A DNA stretch of 64,000 nt from JACKHO01 sp041398745 (lineage in GTDB: Bacteria > Planctomycetota > Planctomycetia > Planctomycetales > Planctomycetaceae), in NCBI GenBank assembly GCA_041398745.1, contig JAWKUB010000012.1:62001-126000 (forward strand), given 5' to 3'. Made by a program: the position numbers and the translations under genes. Position 1 is the stretch's first letter. Each line of letters begins with the position of its first letter. Shown one piece after another: positions 9,141 through 18,457 of this stretch. The notes beneath the pieces were generated by a model, which had not been told where the DNA came from, ran no database searches, and saw only the letters and a program-made list of their open reading frames with translations.

Positions 9141-9429
9141 GAGAGGTCCAGATGAATGGCTCGGGAGCGAATTGTGGATGGTTCGGAGATGATGGCGGTG
9201 GCAGCTGCAAACCGTCAATGATGGCGGGAGCAGTGCCTCCAGCACGGCCGGTGGAATTCGCCGGTTTAAGGACATCTCCCGAAAGTGACCAAACCAGCGT
9301 CAGGCCAGACTTCACCGTTTGCCCGGTCAATTGGCTGTCCGCAGCAAAAAAGCATCAAAACCACTATTCCTGGAATCTCAAGAATCTTGCTACTCTTCGG
9401 CCCACGTCGCCTGTCCACAGATTGATGTT

Positions 9430-10605
9430 GTGGTGAATTGCGTGTCTGAAGTCGAACGGGACATTAATCCCTACCCATTTTGGGCCCCCCGGTACTGGGG
9501 CGGAATGACCGTCTCTGGTTGGTGGAAATTGTTGCGCGGAAACCATTTCGCGGTACATCCTTCAAAATTGCAATGGGCCATGGTCATGGCCGTGGTGTCG
9601 CCAGCCAACAGCTTCGCGGGGATGCTGCAGAACCTGCTGTTCAGCCGGCGAGTCAAGCAGACAGAGTTGATTGCACCACCCATATTTGTCATCGGTCACT
9701 GGCGGAGCGGCACGACGTATTTGCAGGAACTGCTGTCACTGGACGAACGGCATGCGGCACCGACGACTTTGCAGTCGTATGGGGCGAATCATTTCCTGCT
9801 TACCGAGTCATTTATTACGCGGTTTCTGGGCTGGTTATTGCCGCCTCGACGGCCCATGGACAATGTTGAAATTTCCTGGGATAGTCCGCAGGAAGATGAA
9901 TGGGCCCTCTCGACGATGGGTCTCCCGACCCCCTACCAGAAGATTGCCTTCCCCAGTAACGCTCCGCCGGCACTTAACTACCTTGATATGGAAGGGCTGA
10001 CGGACGAGGAGCTGGAACGTTGGAGCGGTGCCCTGCGGTATTTCTTCCAGGCAGTCACCCTGCGGACTGGACGCCGACTTGTGCTGAAGTCGCCGCATCA
10101 CACGGGGCGTGTGCATGTTCTCAGCCGCCTGTTTCCAGACGCCAGGTTCATCCACATTTCACGCGACCCCTACACGCTCCTTCCTTCGACGGCCCGGATG
10201 TATCGGGCCTTCGAATCGACTCAGGCATTTCAGGTTCCTCCCTCTGAGGGCTTGGAAGAGTACGTGCTGCGAACTGGTCAACGCGTTTATCGCAGCTACT
10301 TGAAGCATTGTGGAACGCTGGCGGAAAATCGCCACTGCGAAGTTCGCTTCGAAGATTTGACACGCGATGGCATCGGCACCATGGAGCAAATCTACGACCG
10401 TTTGGAACTGGGCGATTTTGAACCGGCACGAGCAGCGGTAGAGGCCTACACCGCCAGTCGAAAGTCGTACAAAAAGAACTCTTATTCGTTTCCAACCAAG
10501 TGGAAAGACGAAATCGAACATTACTGGCACGACTACTTCGAGCACTTCGGCTACGAACGCGTGGGGACCACGTCTCCAGACGGAGTTTGTGCCCCGACGG
10601 CGTGA
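9430..10605 (+). CDS. Sulfotransferase family protein
   Basis: About 391 residues. The PAPS-binding 5'-phosphosulfate loop is IFVIGHWRSGTTYLQELL, and the 3'-phosphate site is FPDARFIHISRDPYTLLPSTARMYRA; both are clear. The enzyme would transfer sulfate from PAPS to a carbohydrate, lipid or protein acceptor. The start is uncertain: no ATG precedes the domain, in-frame GTGs occur at 9430, 9433 and 9442, and a TTG at 9319 would lengthen it. The N-terminal region WAMVMAVVSPANSFAGMLQN is hydrophobic and may associate with the membrane. It runs divergently from the serine hydrolase. Two sulfatase genes within 12 kb suggest local interest in sulfated molecules. Confidence 0.82.
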   Translation: MVNCVSEVERDINPYPFWAPRYWGGMTVSGWWKLLRGNHFAVHPSKLQWAMVMAVVSPANSFAGMLQNLLFSRRVKQTELIAPPIFVIGHWRSGTTYLQELLSLDERHAAPTTLQSYGANHFLLTESFITRFLGWLLPPRRPMDNVEISWDSPQEDEWALSTMGLPTPYQKIAFPSNAPPALNYLDMEGLTDEELERWSGALRYFFQAVTLRTGRRLVLKSPHHTGRVHVLSRLFPDARFIHISRDPYTLLPSTARMYRAFESTQAFQVPPSEGLEEYVLRTGQRVYRSYLKHCGTLAENRHCEVRFEDLTRDGIGTMEQIYDRLELGDFEPARAAVEAYTASRKSYKKNSYSFPTKWKDEIEHYWHDYFEHFGYERVGTTSPDGVCAPTA

Positions 10606-10702
10606 GTCAGGATTGCGCTAGGGGTATTGCATCTGATTTGGCGGCATGTGAGTCGTCGCTCGAACCACAATCAGCGGGAATTCGTGGGAAACTCTGCGTA
10701 AG

Positions 10703-12394
10703 ATGGCTACGATATGTCATCCCAAGACGAAATCCCGCAACATGCCCCAGACATCTGACTCCGTCGACGCCACTCAAATGATGCCGCAGCCCAGTGTGGA
10801 TGCGGCGGAAGAAAAGCGTGCAGTCCGCCCGATTGTCTGCTCGCCGGTGGGACTTTCGGGGGATACCAACGAGCTGCTGGCTCATCGGCTGCGAAACGTC
10901 GCTCTGGCCCTCGCATTTGGTGGCTGGGCTCTGTTGCTCATCGGCACATTTTCGAGACAGCCACATTGGACGTTCTGGCTGCCCATCGCTCAAGGGGCTC
11001 ACATTGGGTCGACAGTTCTGGTGAGCATTATCGCGTGGCGATTATGTGTTTCGTGCTCGCACGCGCTGCAGCACCTACGGATTGTCGAATTTGTCATTTT
11101 CGGTTCGATGGCGATCAGCGCGTTCTTCAATGTCCTCTCAATGCAGTTGAGCGTTGCCCAAGACGGCCTCTTGACCAATCCCGTGCCGCCGTGGATTCTC
11201 TTTCCGTTTGTGTATGCGCTGTACATCCCAAACACTTGGAAACGGGCTGCGGGAATTCTGTCGGTGTTCGCCGTGCTCGGGTTGGCGTCACTGTGGCTGC
11301 CGCCCCTGATGAGCGAACAGGTGCGGTCGGTACTGGAGCAGCACGCCACATTGCGTCGAATGCTGGTTCAAGAGACGTTTGCGATTCTGTTTTGTACGGG
11401 AGTGGCTGCCTGGGGCATTAAGACAATTCGTACATTGAGGCAGCAGGCGTTCGAAGCCCAACAAATCGGACAATACAAACTGAAGCGATTGCTAGGTCGT
11501 GGCGGGATGGGAGAGGTTCATTTGGCCGAACACGTTTTGCTAAGGCGCCCCTGTGCGGTGAAACTGATTTCGCGGGACAAAGTGGATGATCCCGGCGCCC
11601 TGGCCCGGTTTGAACGGGAAGTTCAGGCCACGGCAAAACTGACTCATTGGAACACCGTCGAGATTTACGATTACGGTCGCACCGACGACGACGTGTTCTA
11701 CTACGTCATGGAATACCTGCCGGGACTGAACTTGCAGGAGGTGACCGAACTGAATGGCCCACTGCCGCCGGAACGGGTCATTCATTTGCTCACCCAGGCT
11801 TGCGATGCACTTGCCGAAGCGCATGCAGCGGGTCTGGTACATCGAGACATCAAACCGGCCAACATTTACGCAGCCTCGCGCGGTGGCGTATATGACATTG
11901 TCAAACTGCTCGATTTCGGTCTGGTCCGGGAACGAAACGCGAAAGACGACGATTTGTCACTGACGCAGGTTGGAACAATTACGGGATCACCCCTGTTCCT
12001 CTCACCAGAACAGGCAACGGGCGAAGCGGTCGATGCCCGGAGCGATATCTACTCTCTGGGTGTCGTGGGATATTACCTGCTCACCGGACGCACGCCCTTT
12101 GCATCGGACAATGCCATCAAGGTGATTATGTCCCACGTCAATGAGCCACCGCCGCCCATTGAGTCCCAGGGGGCGGCCATTCCTCATGACCTGGCAGCGA
12201 TTGTCATGAAGTGCCTGGAGAAGTCACCCGTTGACCGGTTCCAAACCGTGCTGGAAATGCAGCAGGCGTTGCGCAAGTGTGAACTGGCCAATGTGTGGAC
12301 ACGCGACAAAGCCGAAATGTGGTGGCAACTAAGTGGTTGCCCGCACAAGAAATCACTGGATGCCGAGGCGATGGAATTGGCTGGGCGGAGTTAG
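10703..12394 (+). CDS. Membrane Ser/Thr protein kinase with N-terminal membrane domain
   Basis: 563 residues. The N-terminal half has about six hydrophobic segments (roughly 65-81, 97-115, 127-147, 163-176, 182-200, 222-240). The kinase domain spans about 257-525: glycine loop LGRGGMGEV at 264-272, catalytic Lys287 (CAVKLI), HRD at 380-382 and DFG at 404-406, followed by an activation segment with GSPLFLSPEQ. It resembles the bacterial PknB group but has the order membrane-then-kinase, the reverse of PknB. The kinase side should be cytoplasmic. The first ATG was taken; an ATG at 10742 is an alternative. Substrates are unknown. Confidence 0.9.
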   Translation: MATICHPKTKSRNMPQTSDSVDATQMMPQPSVDAAEEKRAVRPIVCSPVGLSGDTNELLAHRLRNVALALAFGGWALLLIGTFSRQPHWTFWLPIAQGAHIGSTVLVSIIAWRLCVSCSHALQHLRIVEFVIFGSMAISAFFNVLSMQLSVAQDGLLTNPVPPWILFPFVYALYIPNTWKRAAGILSVFAVLGLASLWLPPLMSEQVRSVLEQHATLRRMLVQETFAILFCTGVAAWGIKTIRTLRQQAFEAQQIGQYKLKRLLGRGGMGEVHLAEHVLLRRPCAVKLISRDKVDDPGALARFEREVQATAKLTHWNTVEIYDYGRTDDDVFYYVMEYLPGLNLQEVTELNGPLPPERVIHLLTQACDALAEAHAAGLVHRDIKPANIYAASRGGVYDIVKLLDFGLVRERNAKDDDLSLTQVGTITGSPLFLSPEQATGEAVDARSDIYSLGVVGYYLLTGRTPFASDNAIKVIMSHVNEPPPPIESQGAAIPHDLAAIVMKCLEKSPVDRFQTVLEMQQALRKCELANVWTRDKAEMWWQLSGCPHKKSLDAEAMELAGRS

Positions 12395-12692
12395 TGTGAA
12401 TTATTCTCTGGTTTGCGCATTGCCGGATTTCACTATTGAAAGTTGCCAAACGGGGTGTGCCACTGCTGGCTTGTCCAGCAGTGCGATTTCAGTCCGGCAT
12501 CCAGGCAGTTGCCACAATCCGTGGTTCACTTCACAAAGCTGAAGACCTTCTCATTGCGGTTGATGAAAAAAAGTGTCTAACTGGCCAATACCGTCAACCT
12601 CTATACTTGCCTGACGCACACGTCGAACACCATTCAAAGCCAGGCCCAGCCCGACCTTCACGAACTGGTTGCACCGAAACAAAGGAGACAAA
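12395..12692. other. Intergenic region with hairpin
   Basis: No convincing gene. It contains the palindrome described at 12461-12483 and, at its right end, the AAAGGAG ribosome site of the next gene. Confidence 0.5.
12461..12483. repeat. Hairpin repeat, 9-bp stem
   Basis: CACTGCTGG and CCAGCAGTG form a perfect stem around CTTGT, 67 bases after the kinase stop. It may help end transcription, although no T-run follows. Its form is that of a dispersed palindromic repeat; the window shows only one copy. Confidence 0.55.
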
Positions 12693-13220
12693 ATGAAGTT
12701 CGGATTCATGCTTCTCGGAATTTCTCTTGCGGTTCTCCCTGTGGCAGTTCGCGCCCAATCTGTGACGGCACCGGCTTCAGCGTCTCAGCAGGCAGGATTT
12801 CTGGAACCCGGACGAGAATACCATATTGTATTCGCAGGTGACCGCCCCCCATTCTCCTTTAAGAAAATTGAATTTGTCGAGACGCAGGAAGTTCGGCCAG
12901 ACGGTAGTCTCGGAAAGGCACAGAGGGTCCCAAGGCAGTCCGAGTACATCTTGGACATTTTTCGTGTCGTCAAATTCCCGGGCGGAAACTGGGTGCTGGT
13001 TGAACATCCGGCTTTTGCCGATGGCTTTGAGGCGTGGCATGCGAAGCACAAGGCTCTTCTTCTATTGTCACAATCCGGTGAACGTAGCGCACAGGAGGTT
13101 TCCAATTTGACGGAGTCGGCGATGAGAGCCATCCCACTCACGCAGACCTGGATCAATATCGATCATGCCATTACGATCAAGCCTGTTTCAGAGGAATCGC
13201 TCCGTATCAGCAGACAGTAG
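12693..13220 (+). CDS. Small secreted protein of unknown function
   Basis: 175 residues from the ATG at 12693, preceded by AAAGGAG at an ideal distance. Residues 1-20 are a signal peptide (MKFGFMLLGISLAVLPVAVRA). The mature part (YHIVFAGDRPPFSFKKIEFVE; FRVVKFPGGNWVLVEHP; WINIDHAITIKPV) reads as a small beta-rich globular protein. I recognise no family. It is 17 bases upstream of the DUF1697 gene and probably co-transcribed with it. Confidence 0.7.
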   Translation: MKFGFMLLGISLAVLPVAVRAQSVTAPASASQQAGFLEPGREYHIVFAGDRPPFSFKKIEFVETQEVRPDGSLGKAQRVPRQSEYILDIFRVVKFPGGNWVLVEHPAFADGFEAWHAKHKALLLLSQSGERSAQEVSNLTESAMRAIPLTQTWINIDHAITIKPVSEESLRISRQ

Positions 13221-13237
13221 CCAGGGAGCAAAAGAAA

Positions 13238-13777
13238 ATGCCTACCTGGATTGGCCTGCTGCGTGGAGTAAATGTCGGCGGCAAGAACAGAATGTCGATG
13301 GCTCAACTGACTGAGCTGTTGAAATCGATTGGCTGCACCGACGTTCAAACCTACATCCAAAGCGGCAATGTTGTGCTTGGATCGCGCCTTAAGTCAAAGG
13401 CGAGCCTCAGTCACAGAATCGTGGACGCAATTGAGGAGGTGTTCAGATTTCGCCCGCACTGTCTGCTGCTCAGGCCAACTGAGTTTCGTTCTGCCGTTGA
13501 GAACAATCCCTTCTCCGAAGCAATGGCAGACCCAAAGTCGCTTCACTTTTTCTTCCTTGACTCGACTCCAGAAAATCCTGACCTCGACGCCATTGAAAGG
13601 CTGGCTACGGAGTCGGAGCGATATCAACTCATTGGCGAAGTGTTCTACATCCATGCCCCTGAGGGTATTGGCCGGTCCAAGTTGGCAGCGACGGCAGAGA
13701 AGAAGCTGGGGGTACCCACAACCGCACGAAACTACAATACCGTCGCGGCACTTTCACGCCTGCTCTCCAATGGCTGA
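13238..13777 (+). CDS. DUF1697 family protein
   Basis: 179 residues. The N-terminus WIGLLRGVNVGGKNRMSMAQL, followed by IQSGNVVLGS and later RSKLAATAEKKLGVPTTARNYNTV, is the DUF1697 pattern almost residue for residue. Members are small cytoplasmic proteins of unknown biochemical role. The ATG has GGGAG nine bases upstream. The gene follows the small secreted protein in the same direction. Confidence 0.88.
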   Translation: MPTWIGLLRGVNVGGKNRMSMAQLTELLKSIGCTDVQTYIQSGNVVLGSRLKSKASLSHRIVDAIEEVFRFRPHCLLLRPTEFRSAVENNPFSEAMADPKSLHFFFLDSTPENPDLDAIERLATESERYQLIGEVFYIHAPEGIGRSKLAATAEKKLGVPTTARNYNTVAALSRLLSNG

Positions 13778-13894
13778 GTACCAGCGAGATGTAAAAGCTG
13801 GCCCGTAGATGATGGTCACACTTGAATGCGGGCTGCTCTGTGTTCAAGATGGCAGTTCACATCGACCACAAGATTCCAGCATTCCGGTGACCTG

Positions 13895-15496
13895 ATGATT
13901 CGAGCTTTAACCTTCGTGAGCTGTCTCTGTGCGTTGGCTTCGTCAGTTTTGGCGGCGGAGCAGCCCAATATTGTGTTTGCATTTGCGGACGACTGGGGAT
14001 GCCACGCCAGCGCGTATGCGGATATTTTCAAGAACCGGCCGAGTTCGGTGGTGTCGACGCCGAATTTTGACCGAGTGGCAAAGGAAGGGGTGCTGTTCAC
14101 ACACGCGTTCGTGAATGCTCCGTCCTGCACACCGTGCCGCAGTTCTCTGCTGTCGGGGCAGTATTTCTGGCGGACCCGGCGGGGTGCGATTCTCCAGGGA
14201 GCAGAATGGGATTTATCGATCCCCTCTTATCCACTGCTGTTGGAAGAGAGTGGCTACCACATTGGGTATACCTACAAAGTCTGGAGCCCTGGTACACCAC
14301 GCGATGCTCCTTACGGAGGCGACCGCACGGCTTACGCCAAGCGGGGAGGTGGGTTTAATCAATTCTCGCAACAGGTCTCGCGAGCGAAAGACCACGACCA
14401 GAAGAAAGCGGAGTTGCTGGAGCAGGTGCGGGGGAATTTCACGGACTTTCTCGCCGACCGCGAAGAGAGTCAGCCGTTCTGCTACTGGTTTGGACCGACG
14501 AACTGCCACCGCAAATGGGAGCGGGGGTCAGGCAAAGCGCTTTGGGGAATTGATCCTGATTCGCTGAAAGGCAAAATGCCCGGATACCTGCCCGACGTGC
14601 CCGAAGTTCGCGAAGACCTCGCAGACTACCTGGGCGAAATCCAGGCATTCGATGCCGGTCTCGGCGTCCTCATTGCCGAACTGGAGCGGCTGGGGGAACT
14701 GGAAAGCACCATTATTGTGGTAAGTGGCGACCACGGCATTCCCGGATTCCCACACGGGAAGTGCAACCTGTACGACTCGGGAGTCCACGTACCACTGGCT
14801 ATCCGCTGGGGGAAACATGTTCCCGGCGGCCGAATTGTCGACGACTTTGTCTGCCTGCCCGACTTGGCACCCACGTTCCTCGAAGCCGCAGGAGCCGCCA
14901 TTCCCGACGTCATGACGGGGCGCAGCTTGCTGCCAGTCTTGAAGTCTTCAAAGAGTGGTTATGTTGATTCCACACGCGACGCCGTGTTTGTGGGACGAGA
15001 GCGGCACGTCGCGGAAGTGCGAGAAGGGAATGCCCCGTATCCACAGCGGGCCATTATCACGCGGGATTACCTCTACATTCACAACTTCCATCCGGAGCGC
15101 TGGCCGATGGGCGAAGGCCCCGGCTATGGGCGTCCCAAATCTGATTTCCCTGCCATTTCGGAACTGACGAACAACACGTTCGGTGCGTTCGGTGACATGG
15201 ACGCCAGCCCCACCAAGGCCTGGATTATTGCAAACCGGGAGTTGCCCGAAGTTGTGCCTTACTTTGACCGTGCTTTTGGTCGCCGTCCGGCTGAAGAACT
15301 GTATGACGTGCGGTCCGATCCCGACTGCCTGACCAATCTGGCCGATGATGAAAAGTACTCGGAGACCATGTCGGCCCTCCGTGAACGACTCATGGCCGAA
15401 CTGAAGCGAACGAATGATCCTCGCGTCACCGGTGACGGGATGACATTCGAGCGACCGCCCTACACGAATCCAAATCAGCCGCCGCGGCGCAAGTGA
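13895..15496 (+). CDS. Secreted type I sulfatase
   Basis: 533 residues from the ATG at 13895, which begins a signal peptide (MIRALTFVSCLCALASSVLA). The N-terminal PNIVFAFADDWG metal-binding segment and the formylglycine site C78-T-P-C-R82 (C-x-P-x-R) define an arylsulfatase-type enzyme; SGDHGIPGFPHGKCN supplies later metal and substrate residues. The enzyme hydrolyses sulfate esters outside the cytoplasm after Cys78 is oxidised by a formylglycine-generating enzyme, not seen in this window. The last 22 bases overlap tail to tail with the DegT aminotransferase gene. The substrate cannot be predicted. Confidence 0.92.
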   Translation: MIRALTFVSCLCALASSVLAAEQPNIVFAFADDWGCHASAYADIFKNRPSSVVSTPNFDRVAKEGVLFTHAFVNAPSCTPCRSSLLSGQYFWRTRRGAILQGAEWDLSIPSYPLLLEESGYHIGYTYKVWSPGTPRDAPYGGDRTAYAKRGGGFNQFSQQVSRAKDHDQKKAELLEQVRGNFTDFLADREESQPFCYWFGPTNCHRKWERGSGKALWGIDPDSLKGKMPGYLPDVPEVREDLADYLGEIQAFDAGLGVLIAELERLGELESTIIVVSGDHGIPGFPHGKCNLYDSGVHVPLAIRWGKHVPGGRIVDDFVCLPDLAPTFLEAAGAAIPDVMTGRSLLPVLKSSKSGYVDSTRDAVFVGRERHVAEVREGNAPYPQRAIITRDYLYIHNFHPERWPMGEGPGYGRPKSDFPAISELTNNTFGAFGDMDASPTKAWIIANRELPEVVPYFDRAFGRRPAEELYDVRSDPDCLTNLADDEKYSETMSALRERLMAELKRTNDPRVTGDGMTFERPPYTNPNQPPRRK

Positions 15497-16632
15497 GCAA
15501 TTTCCGCGGCATGAGACTTGATTCGGCCAAGTGCGCGCTCCCATTCACTGACGGCGCTCGGTGACGCGAGAAACGGATGGTGGACGGCCACGACATCGCC
15601 GTCCGCCTGCGTTGTGTGGGGGAGTTCACCGGCGGTGCGAAAGCGACTCGTTGCATGAATGAGATGCAGGCCGCGAAAGCCCTCGGCCACTGGAATGTGC
15701 TCCGCCTGCATGGCGGCGCAGAATTCGTCTCGCGAAAGGCCGCCCCATTCATTGGCTGAGTAGCGAAACCCCAGTTTGTAGTAGTCAGGCTGTGAGTCCG
15801 ACAACGAGCAGGCAAAGGGCGTGAGCCCTGCTTCGATTGCCGCCAACTCATTAATACCTGCCACAGTTCGCGTACGCTCCGAACTCGATGCAGTCAGTTG
15901 CTGAAGCTGTGGCAGCAGAACGGCAGCCTGCATTTCGGACAGTGGGTAAATGTCGTTCCCGCGCTGCGTCACAAGTTTGATGCGCTGCGCGATGTCATCT
16001 CGACTGGTCAACACGGCTCCGCCGCGTCCGGCTGTAATGAGCTTCGATCCCCCAAAGCTGAGGACGCCAACATCGCCCCATGTCCCGGCAATGCGTCCCT
16101 GGACAGTACCGCCGAGCATTTGGCAGGCATCTTCAATAACGGACAACCCATTCTCGTCGGCGAACTCTCGAACAGCGCGCATGTCAACAAGGCTGCCCTG
16201 CAAATGCGAAGCCAGAATGGCAGATGTGATTGGGCTGCATGTATTCGCGAGTTGTGACACATCCATCTGGCCGGTCAACGGATCAATATCCACCAGCACA
16301 GGCCTGAGTCCGAGTTCCAGGACCGTGGTGAAATTCGGCTTGTAATCATACGCGGAGAGAATCACCTCACTTCCCGCCGGAAGTTTCAATGAACGGAGTG
16401 CCAGTTCCACGCCGAATGAACCGCTGCACACAAGAGCAACGTGCGGGACCTGGTGCAATTCCCGCAGCGCGACCACGAGTGCGTGGCAGTGTGGACCGTG
16501 ATAGCGGCCCCAACTGCCGTCGGTTGCAAGTTGCGAGAAGAGTTCGGGGAGCCATGCATTGCGCGGCGGCCAGACGGGCTCAGCGGCACGTACTGGAATG
16601 CCTCCCAGAATAGCGGGCTTGTCCGAACTCAT
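15475..16632 (-). CDS. DegT/DnrJ/EryC1/StrS-family aminotransferase
   Basis: 385 residues from the ATG at 16632. PLP contacts are visible: the VCSGSFGVELAL loop near residue 70, Asp168 in VIEDACQMLGG, and the Schiff-base Lys197 in LSFGGSKLITAGRGG. Members convert keto-sugars to amino sugars for glycans or antibiotics, or act as 3-amino-5-hydroxybenzoate synthase-like enzymes. No sugar-nucleotide genes adjoin it, so the substrate is unknown. The 3' end overlaps the convergent sulfatase gene by 22 bases. Confidence 0.9.
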   Translation of the reverse strand: MSSDKPAILGGIPVRAAEPVWPPRNAWLPELFSQLATDGSWGRYHGPHCHALVVALRELHQVPHVALVCSGSFGVELALRSLKLPAGSEVILSAYDYKPNFTTVLELGLRPVLVDIDPLTGQMDVSQLANTCSPITSAILASHLQGSLVDMRAVREFADENGLSVIEDACQMLGGTVQGRIAGTWGDVGVLSFGGSKLITAGRGGAVLTSRDDIAQRIKLVTQRGNDIYPLSEMQAAVLLPQLQQLTASSSERTRTVAGINELAAIEAGLTPFACSLSDSQPDYYKLGFRYSANEWGGLSRDEFCAAMQAEHIPVAEGFRGLHLIHATSRFRTAGELPHTTQADGDVVAVHHPFLASPSAVSEWERALGRIKSHAAEIAHLRRGG

Positions 16633-16658
16633 GGCAACGTCAAACTCAGAAACGAAAA

Positions 16659-16688
16659 GTGCTGACGAACGACTCCGTTCGTCAGCAC
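16659..16688 (-). terminator. Rho-independent terminator of the beta-propeller gene
   Basis: GTGCTGACGAACG and CGTTCGTCAGCAC form a perfect 13-bp stem with a four-base loop. On the minus strand it is followed by TTTTCGTTT, and it lies 31 bases after the stop of the gene ending at 16720. Confidence 0.82.
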
Positions 16689-16719
16689 ATGAAACATTAC
16701 GCAATTCACTTATTGACGG

Positions 16720-18393
16720 CTACTCGGCCTTGATGGCGAACAGAGCCGATTTGCTTGTCAGGTACAAGACACCATTCGCAACAACCGGTGTGCTGTAAAC
16801 TGAGCTTTTGCAAGAAGGCTCATCGATGAGCTTGAACTCCTTGCTGTGCTCGAAAATGGCGACATCGCCGTCTTCGTCACCGACGTAGACTTTGCCGTCG
16901 ACAATGCAAGGACTGCCCCAAGAGGCGGAGAACATGTCGTAATTCCAGTACGACTTGCCGGTCTTGGCATCAAGGCAATGGAACAATCCTGAGAAGTCGG
17001 CGACGTAGAGAATGTCGTCTTTAATAGCAACTGTACCGCAGGTCCGGTGCATTTCCTCTTCGATGTCAACTTCGCCGTTACCGTCGATGTCTTCACCCGT
17101 GAAGTGCCAGATGATGGCGGAATTCGGATTGGGAATGGCCTTCTCTCCGTCGGCAGCGTTAATCGCCTGCAGGCGGCGTGCGCCATCCTTAGGATCGACA
17201 ATGGGATTACCGTCCTTGTCGACAGCGAGCGTTTCACTCACGTCGCCAGTTTTGGTGGGATCAATACACCACAGGTGGCCGTTTCCTTCGCCGTGCTCGG
17301 GGTCTTCGCCAACACCAATGTAAACGAGGCCATCGTAGAAGACGGGAGTACCAATGAGGTGGTTTCGCTCGCTGCGTCCGCTGACCGAGTACTTGGCGTC
17401 CTTAGGATTACAGTCGCACTTCCAAAGCAGTTTCGAGTTGCCGTTGCCATCGCCAGCGGGATCAAAGCTGTAGAGCCAGCCGTCTCCACCAGCAAACAAC
17501 ACCTGTGCCTGACCGTTGACAACACCATACGAGGGTGAAGACCACTGGCCGTGCAGGATGTTCAGGCCGGGAGATTTGTCGGTCCACAGAACTTCGCCCG
17601 TGTCGCGATTCATAGCGAAGAAGCTCGGGGCATCGGGTGCCGGAATATTAATGTGCGACTCGTCCACACCGTTGGAAGAGTTCACGAACAGCACGTCACC
17701 GACGCAGCAAATGGAGCAACTGCACATGTTGTGCTGTGAAACCCCGAGCTTGCCCATCATGTCGTACTTCCACACGATGTCGGATTCGTTCTTGTTTTCG
17801 TTGTCTTCTGCGGTGTAGGGACCGTCATTTTCACCATCGCGAAAACCTTCCGCGTCCAGACAGGCGACTTCACCACGACTCGTGACATACCAGACGCGGT
17901 CGCCATCACAGTAAGGTGAGCAGCAAATTCCCTGATCAGGCCAGTCGTGGACGCGCCCCGTGGGCAGCTTTGGATTGGAGTGTTGCCACAGGAAGGTACC
18001 GGTCTCTGCATCGAAGCAGAGCAGTACGCCCAAGTCGACGGAGTGGGGATACCGGGTCAGGTATGCATGCTGGTTGTTGGTTCCGACGTAAACCTTGCCG
18101 TTAGCCACAACGACGTTTCCGTAGGTCTGTGATCCCAACGGAGCGGACCACAGGACGTTTTCACCGGATTTGACATCCCATTCGGTAGGAATACCGGTTG
18201 CTTCAGGAGTGTTGTTTTTGTGCGTCCAGCCACCCCATTGCGGCCAGTCGTGCTTACCGACTTTTCGACCTTCCAACTCCTGCAAGAGCAAAGAAGTGGG
18301 ATCTTCCTCGGCACGGACAGTATTAAAACCACTGCAAAGCAGCAGGCCTGCCAATGCAGTGCAGGCAATCGACGTACGAATCATTTGGTTCAT
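16720..18393 (-). CDS. Secreted PQQ-like beta-propeller protein
   Basis: 557 residues with a signal peptide (TSIACTALAGLLLCSGFNTVRA). Repeated propeller blades are seen as VVANGKVYVGTNNQ, GLVYIGVGEDPEHG, DILYVADFSGLFHCLDAKTG and IVDGKVYVGDEDGDV, the BamB/quinoprotein-dehydrogenase-like pattern. Two Asp/Gly/Asn loops (DIDGNGEVDIEEE and DPAGDGNGNS) look like calcium sites. An unusual cysteine cluster, MCSCSICC, sits mid-protein. Most planctomycete members of this group are not known to bind PQQ, and no quinoprotein catalytic residues were identified. It is followed by a clear terminator and preceded by a larger relative in the same direction. Confidence 0.85.
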   Translation of the reverse strand: MNQMIRTSIACTALAGLLLCSGFNTVRAEEDPTSLLLQELEGRKVGKHDWPQWGGWTHKNNTPEATGIPTEWDVKSGENVLWSAPLGSQTYGNVVVANGKVYVGTNNQHAYLTRYPHSVDLGVLLCFDAETGTFLWQHSNPKLPTGRVHDWPDQGICCSPYCDGDRVWYVTSRGEVACLDAEGFRDGENDGPYTAEDNENKNESDIVWKYDMMGKLGVSQHNMCSCSICCVGDVLFVNSSNGVDESHINIPAPDAPSFFAMNRDTGEVLWTDKSPGLNILHGQWSSPSYGVVNGQAQVLFAGGDGWLYSFDPAGDGNGNSKLLWKCDCNPKDAKYSVSGRSERNHLIGTPVFYDGLVYIGVGEDPEHGEGNGHLWCIDPTKTGDVSETLAVDKDGNPIVDPKDGARRLQAINAADGEKAIPNPNSAIIWHFTGEDIDGNGEVDIEEEMHRTCGTVAIKDDILYVADFSGLFHCLDAKTGKSYWNYDMFSASWGSPCIVDGKVYVGDEDGDVAIFEHSKEFKLIDEPSCKSSVYSTPVVANGVLYLTSKSALFAIKAE

Positions 18394-18457
18394 TCCCTTG
18401 CGGTTTCTATTGGCGGGTATATCAGGTTACCGAAGACGAGACTTCGAATGGGCAGGC

